From JAUASV01 sp047605685 (lineage in GTDB: Bacteria > Actinomycetota > Actinomycetes > Actinomycetales > Microbacteriaceae), in contig JASGFF010000006.1 of assembly GCA_047605685.1 (NCBI GenBank), forward strand, positions 1 to 56,190: a DNA stretch of 56,190 nucleotides, read 5' to 3'. Shown in pieces: positions 7,957-14,751 of this stretch. The notes beneath the pieces are model-generated. The model saw nothing but the letters and a program-made list of their open reading frames with translations. It made no database searches and had not been told where the DNA came from. A program made the position numbers and the translations under genes. Numbering within the stretch: the stretch's first letter is position 1; each line of letters starts with the position of its first letter.

Positions 7957-9712
7957 CGGCGGGCTCCCTCGCGAGCTCGAAGGCCGAGTGCCGCGCCCAC
8001 TCGGCGCGCGTGCCGGGGAAGTCGGCGCGATGGTGCGCCCCGCGGGACTCCTCGCGCGCGAGCGCCGCCCGGGCGACGAGGGCGGCCAGCTCGGCGAGGT
8101 TGCGGTCCTCGAGCTCGCCGAGCGAGGCGGGATCCCCCGGCGATGCGGCGGCCGGCGACACGGCGGCCGGCGACGGCAGCTCGGCGAGCGCGCGGCCGAG
8201 CCCCTCGGCGTCGCGGACGAGCCCGACGTGCTCCCACATCAGCCGCTGGATGCGGTCCCGCGCCGACCCCGGCCCGGCAGAGTCCGGCCCGGCAAAGTCC
8301 GGCCCGGCGGCATCCCACCCGGATCTCCCCGACGCGGATCTGTCGAACGCAGCGGAGACGTCCGTCTCGATCACCGAGATCCGCGTGACGGCGGTGTCCA
8401 TCAGCGCCCGGCCGGCCGGATCAAGCTGCATGCGGTCGAGCGGGTCGCTCGGCTCAGCGGGGACGGTCGCGGCGGAGCCCGTCCCGCGGCGGAGGCCGCC
8501 GTCGGGCTCGCCCGGCCGGGGCGGGGGCTCGAGCGCCGCGGCCGCCCGGTGGGCGAACACCAGCGCCTCGAGCAGCGAGTTCGAGGCGAGCCGGTTGGCG
8601 CCGTGCACGCCGGTGCAGGCCGCCTCGCCGACGGCGAACAGCCCCGGCAGCGAGCTGCGACCGTCGGCATCGGTGCGGATGCCGCCCATCCAGTAGTGCG
8701 CCGCCGGCGTGACCGGCACCGGCTCGCGCCCCCAGTCGAGACCGTGGGCGGCGCAGGCCGCCGTGATCCCCGGGAAGCGCCGAGCGAGGAAGGCACCGCC
8801 GAGGGACGTCGCGTCCAGCAGCACCGGGGCGCCGTCCTGGGCCGCCATCCGCGCGGCGATGCCGCGGGCCACCACGTCGCGCGGCGCGAGCTCGGCGTCC
8901 GGATGCAGCCGGCGCATGAAGCGCTCGCCGTCGGAGCCGCGCAGCACGGCGCCCTCGCCGCGCACGGCCTCCGAGACGAGCGGGCCGCCCGGCACCGCCA
9001 GGGCGGTGGGGTGGAACTGGTAGAACTCGACGTCCGCGATGACGGCGCCCGCCCGCCAGGCGGCGGCCACGCCGTCGCCGGTGGCGACCGCCGGGTTCGT
9101 GCTGTGCGCGTACAGCCGCCCGGCACCGCCCGAGGCGATCACGACGGCGTCGGCGCTCAGGGTCAGGACGCCGGCGGCGGTGAGCAGCCGGATGCCGGCG
9201 ACCTCCCCCGCGTCGAGAAGCAGGTCCACCAGGGCCGCGTGCTCCCGCACGGTCACGGACGCCGCCGCGCGCACCGCCCGCACGAGGGCGGTCTCGACGG
9301 CGAGGCCGGTGGCGTCCCCGCCCGCGTGCAGCACCCGGCGGTGCGAGTGCGCCGCCTCGTGCCCCCGGGCGAGGCCGCCGTCCGCGGCGCGGTCGAAGGC
9401 CACGCCCCGGGCGATGAGGTCCCGCACCCGCTCGGGGCCCTCCCGGCACAGCAGCGCGACGACGGCGCGGTCGGCCAGGCCGGCACCGGCGGCGAGGGTG
9501 TCCGCGGCGTGTGCCGCCGGGCTGTCCGCGCCGGGTTCCCCGGGCGCTACGCCCAGCGCGCCGTCCAGCACCGCGGCGATGCCGCCCTGGGCGTAGCGGG
9601 TGTTGCCCTCCTCGAGGCCCGCCTTGGTGACGAGCGTCACCCGGTGGCGCGCCGATGCCTCGAGCGCGGTGAGCAGGCCCGCGGCGCCGGAGCCGACGAC
9701 GATGACGTGCAC
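7946..9712 (-). CDS. nadB: L-aspartate oxidase
   Basis: 588 residues, an FAD flavoprotein of the succinate dehydrogenase/fumarate reductase superfamily. It oxidises L-aspartate to iminoaspartate, the co-substrate of NadA. The N-terminal dinucleotide fold VVGSGAAGLLTALEA, the substrate loop EGNTRYAQGGIAAV and HSHRRVLHAGGDATG are clear, as is the end of the FAD domain (GVHGANRLASNSLLE). Its GTG start lies 3 bp after the nadA stop. In the C-terminal helical region two 15-bp arrays (8139-8183 and 8271-8315) encode repeated GD(T/A)AA and GP(D/G)SA linkers. Confidence 0.96.
   Translation of the reverse strand: MHVIVVGSGAAGLLTALEASARHRVTLVTKAGLEEGNTRYAQGGIAAVLDGALGVAPGEPGADSPAAHAADTLAAGAGLADRAVVALLCREGPERVRDLIARGVAFDRAADGGLARGHEAAHSHRRVLHAGGDATGLAVETALVRAVRAAASVTVREHAALVDLLLDAGEVAGIRLLTAAGVLTLSADAVVIASGGAGRLYAHSTNPAVATGDGVAAAWRAGAVIADVEFYQFHPTALAVPGGPLVSEAVRGEGAVLRGSDGERFMRRLHPDAELAPRDVVARGIAARMAAQDGAPVLLDATSLGGAFLARRFPGITAACAAHGLDWGREPVPVTPAAHYWMGGIRTDADGRSSLPGLFAVGEAACTGVHGANRLASNSLLEALVFAHRAAAALEPPPRPGEPDGGLRRGTGSAATVPAEPSDPLDRMQLDPAGRALMDTAVTRISVIETDVSAAFDRSASGRSGWDAAGPDFAGPDSAGPGSARDRIQRLMWEHVGLVRDAEGLGRALAELPSPAAVSPAAASPGDPASLGELEDRNLAELAALVARAALAREESRGAHHRADFPGTRAEWARHSAFELAREPAGVR
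8139..8183. repeat. In-frame 15-bp tandem array in nadB, 3 units
   Basis: Units ggcgatgcggcggcc, ggcgacacggcggcc and a diverged third copy. It lies in the C-terminal region and keeps the frame. Confidence 0.8.
8271..8315. repeat. Second in-frame 15-bp tandem array in nadB, 3 units
   Basis: Units ggcccggcagagtcc, ggcccggcaaagtcc and ggcccggcggcatcc, encoding repeated AGPDS/F. They are separated from the first nadB array by about 90 bp. Confidence 0.85.
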
Positions 9713-9715
9713 GGC

Positions 9716-11797
9716 TCAGTCCCCGGCGTCACCGGCGACACCGGCGACACCGGCCACCGGCCGGGGCCGTGCCGCGAGCATCCGCTCGAGGGCCGTGCGG
9801 GCGTCGGCGGCGATGTCCGCCGCGACCTCGATGCGGTTGACCACCCGGCCGGGGCCGCCGTCGCGGCCGAGGAGCTCCTCGAGCACCCAGGCGAGATAGC
9901 CGGGGTGGATGCGGTACATCGTCGAGCAGGGGCAGACGACGTCGTCGAGGCAGAAGATCTCGTGCTGGGGGAACTCGGCGGCGAGCCGGCTGACCATGTT
10001 GATCTCGGTGCCGATCGCGAACGTGGTCGGCTCGGTGGCCGCCGCCACCGCCCGGCGGATGTAGTCGGTCGAACCGTACTCGTCGGCGGCGTCGACGACG
10101 GGCATCGGGCACTCCGGGTGCACGATCACGCGCACCCCGGGGTGTGCCGCCCGGGCGCGCTCGATCTGGTCGACCGTGAAGCGCTTGTGCACGCTGCAGA
10201 AGCCGTGCCACAGGATCACCCGGGCGTCGAGCAGGTCGTCGCCCGCGTTGCCGCCGAGCGGCTTCGCCGGGTCCCACATCGGCATCCGACCAAGCGGCAC
10301 CCCCATGGCCTTCGCCGTGTTGCGGCCGAGGTGCTGGTCGGGGAAGAACAGCACCCGCTGCCCGCGCTCGAAGGCCCACTCGAGCACCGTCGCGGCGTTC
10401 GAGGACGTGCAGACGATGCCGCCGTTGCGGCCGCAGAAGCCCTTGAGCGCGGCCGAGCTGTTCATGTACGTCACCGGGATCACCGGCGCCCGGCCCGTGG
10501 CGTCCGGTTCGGTGCCGTAGAGCGCCTGGAGCTGCTCCCAGGCGTCCTCGACGCTGTCGATGTCGGCCATGTCGGCCATCGAGCAGCCGGCGGCGAGGTT
10601 CGGCAGGATGACGCTCTGGCCCTCCCGCGCCAGGATGTCCGCGGTCTCGGCCATGAAGTGCACGCCGCAGAACACGATCGCCTGGGCGTCCGGCACCGTC
10701 TGGGCGGCGCCGGCGAGCTGGAAGCTGTCGCCGAGGAAGTCGGCGTGCTGCACGATCTCGTCGCGCTGGTAGAAGTGCCCGAGCACGACGACCGAAGAGC
10801 CGAGCGCGGCCTTCGCCCGGCGGATGCGGCCGTGCAGCTCCTCGGTGCTCGCGCGCTGGTACTCCAGCGGCAGCGCGCCCTGCCTGGGCGAGCCGGCCGG
10901 GATGGTGTCCGCCATCGACGCGCCCGGCCCGTAGGTCGGGAAGGGCAGCGCGTCGGCGGCCCAGGGCCCCTCGGCGAGCCCGGGGGCGCAGACGGAGCCG
11001 ACCGCCTGGCCGTTGCTGATCCGGCGGATCGTGGTGTCGACGCTCGTCATGGCCGGCCTTCCGACTGGGGGGGTGGGGGACGGGGGTGCGGGCACGGCGC
11101 CCGGCGGCACGGCACCCAGTGGGCCGGTGTCCAGCGGGCCGGTGTCCAGCGGGCCGGTGTCCAGCGGGCCGGTGTCCACGAGCGCTGCGGCAGCGCTGTA
11201 GCGGTACAGCGCCGGCGGCCGGTGGCGCGTGCCGGTGAGCCGCCTGCCGGTGGGGGTGATCGCCGAGCCCACCTGGCGCCGGAAGTTCGCCGGGTCGATG
11301 GGCCGGCCGAGCACGGCCTCGTGCACGACGCGCAGCTGGGCCAGGGTGAACTCCTCGCCGAGGAAGGCGTAGCCGATGCGGGAGTACTCCAGCTTGCTGC
11401 GCAGCCTCCAGAGCGCGTACTCGACGATGCGGTTGTGATCGAAGGCCAGCCGCGGCAGCCCGTCGGCGGGGAACCAGCGCACGTTCTCGCCCTCGATGGC
11501 CGCGGCGGCCTCCTCGCTGCGCAGCAGCGCCCAGTAGACGATGCTCACCACCCGGCCGGTGGGCGAGCGGTCGACGGCGCCGAAGCAGTACAGCTGCTCG
11601 AGGTAGCTGGGCGCGAGCCCGGTCGTCGCGGCGAGGGTGCGGCCCGCGGCGTCCTCGAGCCCCTCGGCGACGCCCACGCCGCCGCCGGGCAGCGCCCAGC
11701 GGTCGAGGAAGGGCTCCGTGACCCGCCGCACCAGCGGGATGCGCAGGCTCGCCGCACCGGAGTCGTCGTCGCGCAGCGCGAAGATCACCGTCGACAC
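9716..11797 (-). CDS. nadA: NrtR-like Nudix regulator fused in frame to quinolinate synthase
   Basis: One open frame of 693 codons. Residues 1-225 form a Nudix domain (start MSTVIFALRDDD; LPGGGVGVAEGLEDAAGRT is a Nudix box with lost catalytic glutamates) plus a winged-helix part (FTLAQLRVVHEAVLGRPIDPANFRRQV), the layout of NrtR, a repressor of NAD genes. Residues 250-693 are NadA, which condenses iminoaspartate and dihydroxyacetone phosphate; its cluster cysteines lie in VFCGVHFMAE, GGIVCTSSNAA and DDVVCPCSTMYRI. The linker is a 15-bp array (LDTGP repeats) without any stop. NadA also has its own start: ATG at 11050 with GGAAGG 6 bp upstream. So either a fusion, or two products from one frame, are possible. 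NadA ends in 9-bp repeats (VAGVAGDAGD). Confidence 0.85.
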   Translation of the reverse strand: MSTVIFALRDDDSGAASLRIPLVRRVTEPFLDRWALPGGGVGVAEGLEDAAGRTLAATTGLAPSYLEQLYCFGAVDRSPTGRVVSIVYWALLRSEEAAAAIEGENVRWFPADGLPRLAFDHNRIVEYALWRLRSKLEYSRIGYAFLGEEFTLAQLRVVHEAVLGRPIDPANFRRQVGSAITPTGRRLTGTRHRPPALYRYSAAAALVDTGPLDTGPLDTGPLDTGPLGAVPPGAVPAPPSPTPPVGRPAMTSVDTTIRRISNGQAVGSVCAPGLAEGPWAADALPFPTYGPGASMADTIPAGSPRQGALPLEYQRASTEELHGRIRRAKAALGSSVVVLGHFYQRDEIVQHADFLGDSFQLAGAAQTVPDAQAIVFCGVHFMAETADILAREGQSVILPNLAAGCSMADMADIDSVEDAWEQLQALYGTEPDATGRAPVIPVTYMNSSAALKGFCGRNGGIVCTSSNAATVLEWAFERGQRVLFFPDQHLGRNTAKAMGVPLGRMPMWDPAKPLGGNAGDDLLDARVILWHGFCSVHKRFTVDQIERARAAHPGVRVIVHPECPMPVVDAADEYGSTDYIRRAVAAATEPTTFAIGTEINMVSRLAAEFPQHEIFCLDDVVCPCSTMYRIHPGYLAWVLEELLGRDGGPGRVVNRIEVAADIAADARTALERMLAARPRPVAGVAGVAGDAGD
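11050..11062 (-). promoter_or_regulatory. Internal ribosome binding site and start for separate NadA
   Basis: GGAAGG (11062-11057) is followed after 6 bp by ATG at 11050, giving MTSVDTTIRRISNGQ, a normal NadA N-terminus (444 residues). This would let NadA be made independently although the upstream frame has no stop. Confidence 0.6.
11121..11180. repeat. In-frame 15-bp tandem array in the NrtR-NadA linker, 4 units
   Basis: Four units gggccggtgtccagc at 11121, 11136, 11151 and 11166; the first three are identical and the last differs only at its end. It encodes LDTGP repeats between the regulator and NadA halves. Confidence 0.95.
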
Positions 11798-11887
11798 GGC
11801 GATGTCGATGCTCGCGGGTTCGGTGACGCTCGTGGCTGCTCCTGGCGGTTCCTGGCTGCTCCTGGCGCCGGGGCGACAGTTAGGGTG

Positions 11888-11935
11888 CGGATGACGCTAA
11901 GCAAGTCTAGCGGTTTAGGTCAGGATAACCCAAAG
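11888..11935 (-). promoter_or_regulatory. Promoter of the nad operon with a palindromic operator (probable NrtR site)
   Basis: On the minus strand TTGGGT, 18 bp and TAGACT (11910-11905) form a -35/-10 pair upstream of the NrtR-NadA frame. The -10 is embedded in a palindrome CGCTA-N8-TAGCG (11895-11912). An operator over the -10 of the gene that encodes a NrtR-like protein fits autorepression of NAD synthesis. The 90-bp leader contains AGGAG-rich direct repeats (about 11830-11865). Confidence 0.6.
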
Positions 11936-11974
11936 CTGCGACGGCGCCGTCCCCGGCATCCGCGCCAGACCACG

Positions 11975-12032
11975 GCGCTCGGGCCCGGCGCGCTCGGGCC
12001 CGGCGCGCTCAGGCCACGGCGCTCAGGCCACA
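11975..12032. repeat. 14/15-bp tandem array spanning the Gfo/Idh stop codon, 4 units
   Basis: Units gcgctcgggcccggc (11975, 11990) are followed by gcgctcaggccacg (12005) and gcgctcaggccaca (12019). The last holds the true stop (tca 12023-12025, TGA on the minus strand); the copy at 12005 repeats that TGA 14 bp downstream. It separates this gene from the nad promoter. Confidence 0.9.
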
Positions 12033-13081
12033 GTGGACCGGATGCGGGCCACCTCGTGGGCCCGCTCGATGATCCGCACCACCTCGAGCGCCTCGCGCGC
12101 ATCCACCGACGCGGGCGCGCCCTCGCGCACGGTGCGCGCCACCCCGGCGTAGAACGCCGAGTAGTCGCCCGGCTCGGTGCGCAGCCGGGCCGTGTCGGCG
12201 CCCGAGCCGAGCGTGCCCCAGTCGTCCTCGGCGACGACGCCGTAGCCGGGCTCCCCGGGCCGCAGGCCCGCCGCGAGCTGCGCCTCCTGCGGGTCCAGCC
12301 CGAAGCAGCGGTAGGCGCCCGCGGAGCCGAGCACCCGGAACCGCGGCCCGGGGACGCCGGCGACGTGGCTCATGCTCAGGTGGGACAGCGTGCCCGAGGT
12401 GTGCCGGAGCGCGATGAAGGCGTCGTCCTCGCTCGCCGCCCCCGCGCGCACCCGGCCGAACTCGGCGAGCTCCACCTCGGCGGGGCCGAACAGCTGCAGC
12501 GCCTGGTCGACGAGGTGGGAGCCGAGGTCGTAGGCGATGCCGGCGCCCTGCTCGGGGCCGAGCCGGTCCTGCCAGCGGTCCCGGACCGGGCCGCTCCAGC
12601 GCTCGAAGGCGGACTCGAAGCGGTGCACGGCGCCGAGCCGGCCGGTCTCGACGAGCGAGCGGACGGTGAGGAAGTCACCGTCCCAGCGGCGGTTGTGGAA
12701 CACGATGAGCGCGAGGCCCGCGGCATCCGCCTGGGCGATGAGCTGCCTGCCCTCGGCGACCGTCGGCACGAAGGGCTTGTCGATGACGACCGAGTGCCCG
12801 GCGGCCAGCGCCGCGCCCGCCTGCTCGCAGTGCACGGACACCGGGCTCGCGATCACGACGAGGTCGACGTCGGCGCCGATGACCTCCTCGGGGCGGGGGA
12901 CGACGCGGGCCCCGGGATGCGCGGCGCCCGCCTGCCGCGCCCGCGCGGGATCGGCCGTCGCGATCAGGCTCAGCTCGAGCGCGGGGTTCGCGGCGATGAA
13001 CGGGGCGTGGAACACGCGACCGGCGAGGCCGTAGCCGATGAGGCCGACGCGGACGGGGCCGCTGGCGGGAGTCGAAAGCAC
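12023..13081 (-). CDS. Gfo/Idh/MocA family oxidoreductase
   Basis: 352 residues. An N-terminal Rossmann fold (VGLIGYGLAGRVFHAPFIAA) and the EKP-like motif VIDKPFVPTVAEG are followed by the GFO_IDH_MocA C-terminal domain. Such enzymes are NAD(P)-dependent dehydrogenases acting on sugars, inositols or related compounds; the substrate here is unknown. The GTG start at 13081 has TAGGGT exactly 6 bp upstream (13093-13088) and no Shine-Dalgarno sequence, so the transcript is probably leaderless. It lies alone between uppS and the nad operon. Confidence 0.9.
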   Translation of the reverse strand: MLSTPASGPVRVGLIGYGLAGRVFHAPFIAANPALELSLIATADPARARQAGAAHPGARVVPRPEEVIGADVDLVVIASPVSVHCEQAGAALAAGHSVVIDKPFVPTVAEGRQLIAQADAAGLALIVFHNRRWDGDFLTVRSLVETGRLGAVHRFESAFERWSGPVRDRWQDRLGPEQGAGIAYDLGSHLVDQALQLFGPAEVELAEFGRVRAGAASEDDAFIALRHTSGTLSHLSMSHVAGVPGPRFRVLGSAGAYRCFGLDPQEAQLAAGLRPGEPGYGVVAEDDWGTLGSGADTARLRTEPGDYSAFYAGVARTVREGAPASVDAREALEVVRIIERAHEVARIRSTVA

Positions 13082-13087
13082 CGGAAC

Positions 13088-13093
13088 ACCCTA
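13088..13093 (-). promoter_or_regulatory. Leaderless -10 box of the Gfo/Idh gene
   Basis: TAGGGT, 6 bp, then GTG at 13081; transcription would begin at or next to the start codon. Confidence 0.55.
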
Positions 13094-13129
13094 GCGAGAC
13101 GGCCGCGCGGCGCGGAATCGCTGGGCCGC

Positions 13130-13169
13130 GCTCAGGCCCCGGGCTCAGGCCCTGGGCTCAGGCCTTCGG
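13130..13169. repeat. 13-bp tandem array spanning the uppS stop codon, 3 units
   Basis: gctcaggccccgg (13130), gctcaggccctgg (13143) and gctcaggccttcgg (13156). Each contains tca, i.e. TGA on the minus strand; the one at 13158-13160 is the uppS stop. With a 13-bp period the three TGA fall in three different frames. Confidence 0.92.
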
Positions 13170-13940
13170 CGCCGCGGGGGCGTCCACCGCGCCGCCGAAG
13201 CGTCGGCTGCGGGCGGCGTAGATCACGATCGCCCGCCACAGCTCGGCGCGGGAGAAGTCCGGCCACAGCGTGTCGAGGAACACCATCTCGGCGTAGGCGG
13301 ACTGCCAGAGCAGGAAGTTGGACGTGCGCTGCTCGCCGCTCGAGCGCACGAACAGGTCCACGTCGGGCAGCTCGGGCTGGTACAGGTGGCGTCCGATCAG
13401 CCGCTCGGTGACGCCGGCGGGCTTGAGCCGGCCGGCGGCGACGTCCTCGGCGATGCCGCGCACGGCGTCGGTGATCTCGGTGCGACCGCCGTAGTTGACG
13501 CACATCTGCAGCGTCATCGTGGTGTTGCCCGCGGTGCGGCGCTCGGCGAGCTGCAGCTCGTCGATGACGCTGCGCCACAGCCGCGGCCGGCGGCCGGCCC
13601 AGCGGATGCGCACCCCCCAGGCGTCGAGCTGGTCGCGACGGCGGTGCAGCACCTCGCGGTTGTAGCCCATCAGGAAGCGCACCTCCTCGGGGCTGCGCTT
13701 CCAGTTCTCGGTGCTGAAGGCGTAGACGCTCAGGTGCTTGACCCCGATCTGGATGGCGCCGGCGACCACGTCGAGCAGCGCGGCCTCGCCGGCCCGGTGC
13801 CCCTCGATGCGGGTGAGACCGCGGCGGTTCGCCCAGCGGCCGTTGCCGTCCATGACGATGGCGACGTGCGCCGGCACCGCCCTCGCCGGCAGCTGCGGCG
13901 GGTAGAGGCCGGTCCAGTCGACCGGGAGCAGCCCGGTCAT
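13158..13940 (-). CDS. uppS: Isoprenyl (undecaprenyl) diphosphate synthase
   Basis: 260 residues of the cis-prenyltransferase family. HVAIVMDGNGRWANRRGL holds the catalytic Asp and diphosphate-binding residues; GHRAGEAAL, SVYAFSTENWKR and the C-terminal DLFVRSSGEQRTSNFLLWQSAYAEM (five-conserved-region pattern) are all present. It makes the long-chain polyprenyl phosphate carrier needed for peptidoglycan, at the membrane surface. The ATG at 13940 overlaps the recO stop (ATGA), so the two are coupled. Confidence 0.95.
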   Translation of the reverse strand: MTGLLPVDWTGLYPPQLPARAVPAHVAIVMDGNGRWANRRGLTRIEGHRAGEAALLDVVAGAIQIGVKHLSVYAFSTENWKRSPEEVRFLMGYNREVLHRRRDQLDAWGVRIRWAGRRPRLWRSVIDELQLAERRTAGNTTMTLQMCVNYGGRTEITDAVRGIAEDVAAGRLKPAGVTERLIGRHLYQPELPDVDLFVRSSGEQRTSNFLLWQSAYAEMVFLDTLWPDFSRAELWRAIVIYAARSRRFGGAVDAPAAPKA

Positions 13941-14668
13941 GCCGGGCTCCGCTCGACGTGCTCCAGGCTCCTCACGGTGCGCTCGATGTGGAACTGGGCG
14001 TAGGCGGCGACGACGCCGGACGCCTGCTCGCGCGCCCGTGCGCTTGCGGCCTCGGCCGCCGGCCAGTCGCCGGCGAGCAGCGCGCGAAGCAGCGCGAGGG
14101 TCTCCGGGGCGATCCGCGGGGAGCCGGCCGGCGCGACATCCTCGGCGACGACGCCGCCGAGCTGCACCGCGAAACGGCCGTGCGGGCCCGGTGCCCCGGT
14201 GACGGCACAGTCGAGGAGGCTCGGCGCCCAGCCGGCGACGGCGAGGCAGCGCAGCAGGTAGGAGTCGAGCGTGAGCGCCGGGCTGTGCTCGCCGCGGGCG
14301 AGCGAGCGCAGCGCACCGACGAGCAGCAGGTAGTGCTGCAGCCCGCCGTCGTCACCGGTGATCTTGTCGGCGGTCTCGGCCATCGCGGACGCCGCGGTGT
14401 AGCGCGCGTAGTCGTCGGCGATCTCGGCGCCGTAGGGCCCGAGGATCTCGGCCTGCTGCACGATGTCGAGGCTGCGGCCGGCGTAGAGCTGGGCGTCGAC
14501 GACCATGAACGGCTCCAGCCGGGAGCCGAAGCGGCTGCCGGTGCGGCGCACGCCCTTGGCGACGGCACGGATCTTGCCGTGCTGGCGGCTGAGCATCGTG
14601 ACGATGCGGTCGGCCTCGCCCAGCTTGTGGGTGCGCAGCACGACGGCCTCGTCCCGGTATGTCGGCAT
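13937..14668 (-). CDS. recO: DNA repair protein RecO
   Basis: 243 residues. The N-terminal OB-fold is recognisable (YRDEAVVLRTHKLGEADRIVTMLSRQHGKIRAVAKGVRRT), followed by the helical domain (LLLVGALRSLARGEHSPALTLDSYLLRCLAVAGWAPSL in two parts). RecO loads RecA with RecR in recombinational gap repair. In the zinc-finger region, where many RecO proteins have four cysteines, only one remains (LLDCAVTGAPGPHGRF). The start ATG at 14668 has GAGAAT 6 bp upstream and no Shine-Dalgarno, compatible with a leaderless start. It forms an operon with uppS. Confidence 0.93.
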   Translation of the reverse strand: MPTYRDEAVVLRTHKLGEADRIVTMLSRQHGKIRAVAKGVRRTGSRFGSRLEPFMVVDAQLYAGRSLDIVQQAEILGPYGAEIADDYARYTAASAMAETADKITGDDGGLQHYLLLVGALRSLARGEHSPALTLDSYLLRCLAVAGWAPSLLDCAVTGAPGPHGRFAVQLGGVVAEDVAPAGSPRIAPETLALLRALLAGDWPAAEAASARAREQASGVVAAYAQFHIERTVRSLEHVERSPA

Positions 14669-14729
14669 GCGGCCATTCTCCCGTGCCGGCGATCGGAAAG
14701 CGTGCCTTCGCCGCCGGGAGAACGGCCGC
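14669..14729. repeat. 15-bp inverted repeat between leuA and recO
   Basis: Arms 14669-14683 and 14715-14729 match at 14 of 15 positions (gcggcc-a/g-ttctcccg), with 31 bp between. On the minus strand the 3' arm ends directly at the recO ATG and contains the GAGAAT box. It may end leuA transcription or act on the recO start; there is no U-tract. Confidence 0.6.
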
Positions 14730-14751
14730 GTGCCGCCCCGCGCCCGGCGGG

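Noticed and set aside
7580..13411. A 1943-codon open frame on the plus strand antisense to the nad operon and neighbours
   Set aside because: It runs across several clear minus-strand genes; long antisense frames are expected at this GC content, and its translation shows no domain.
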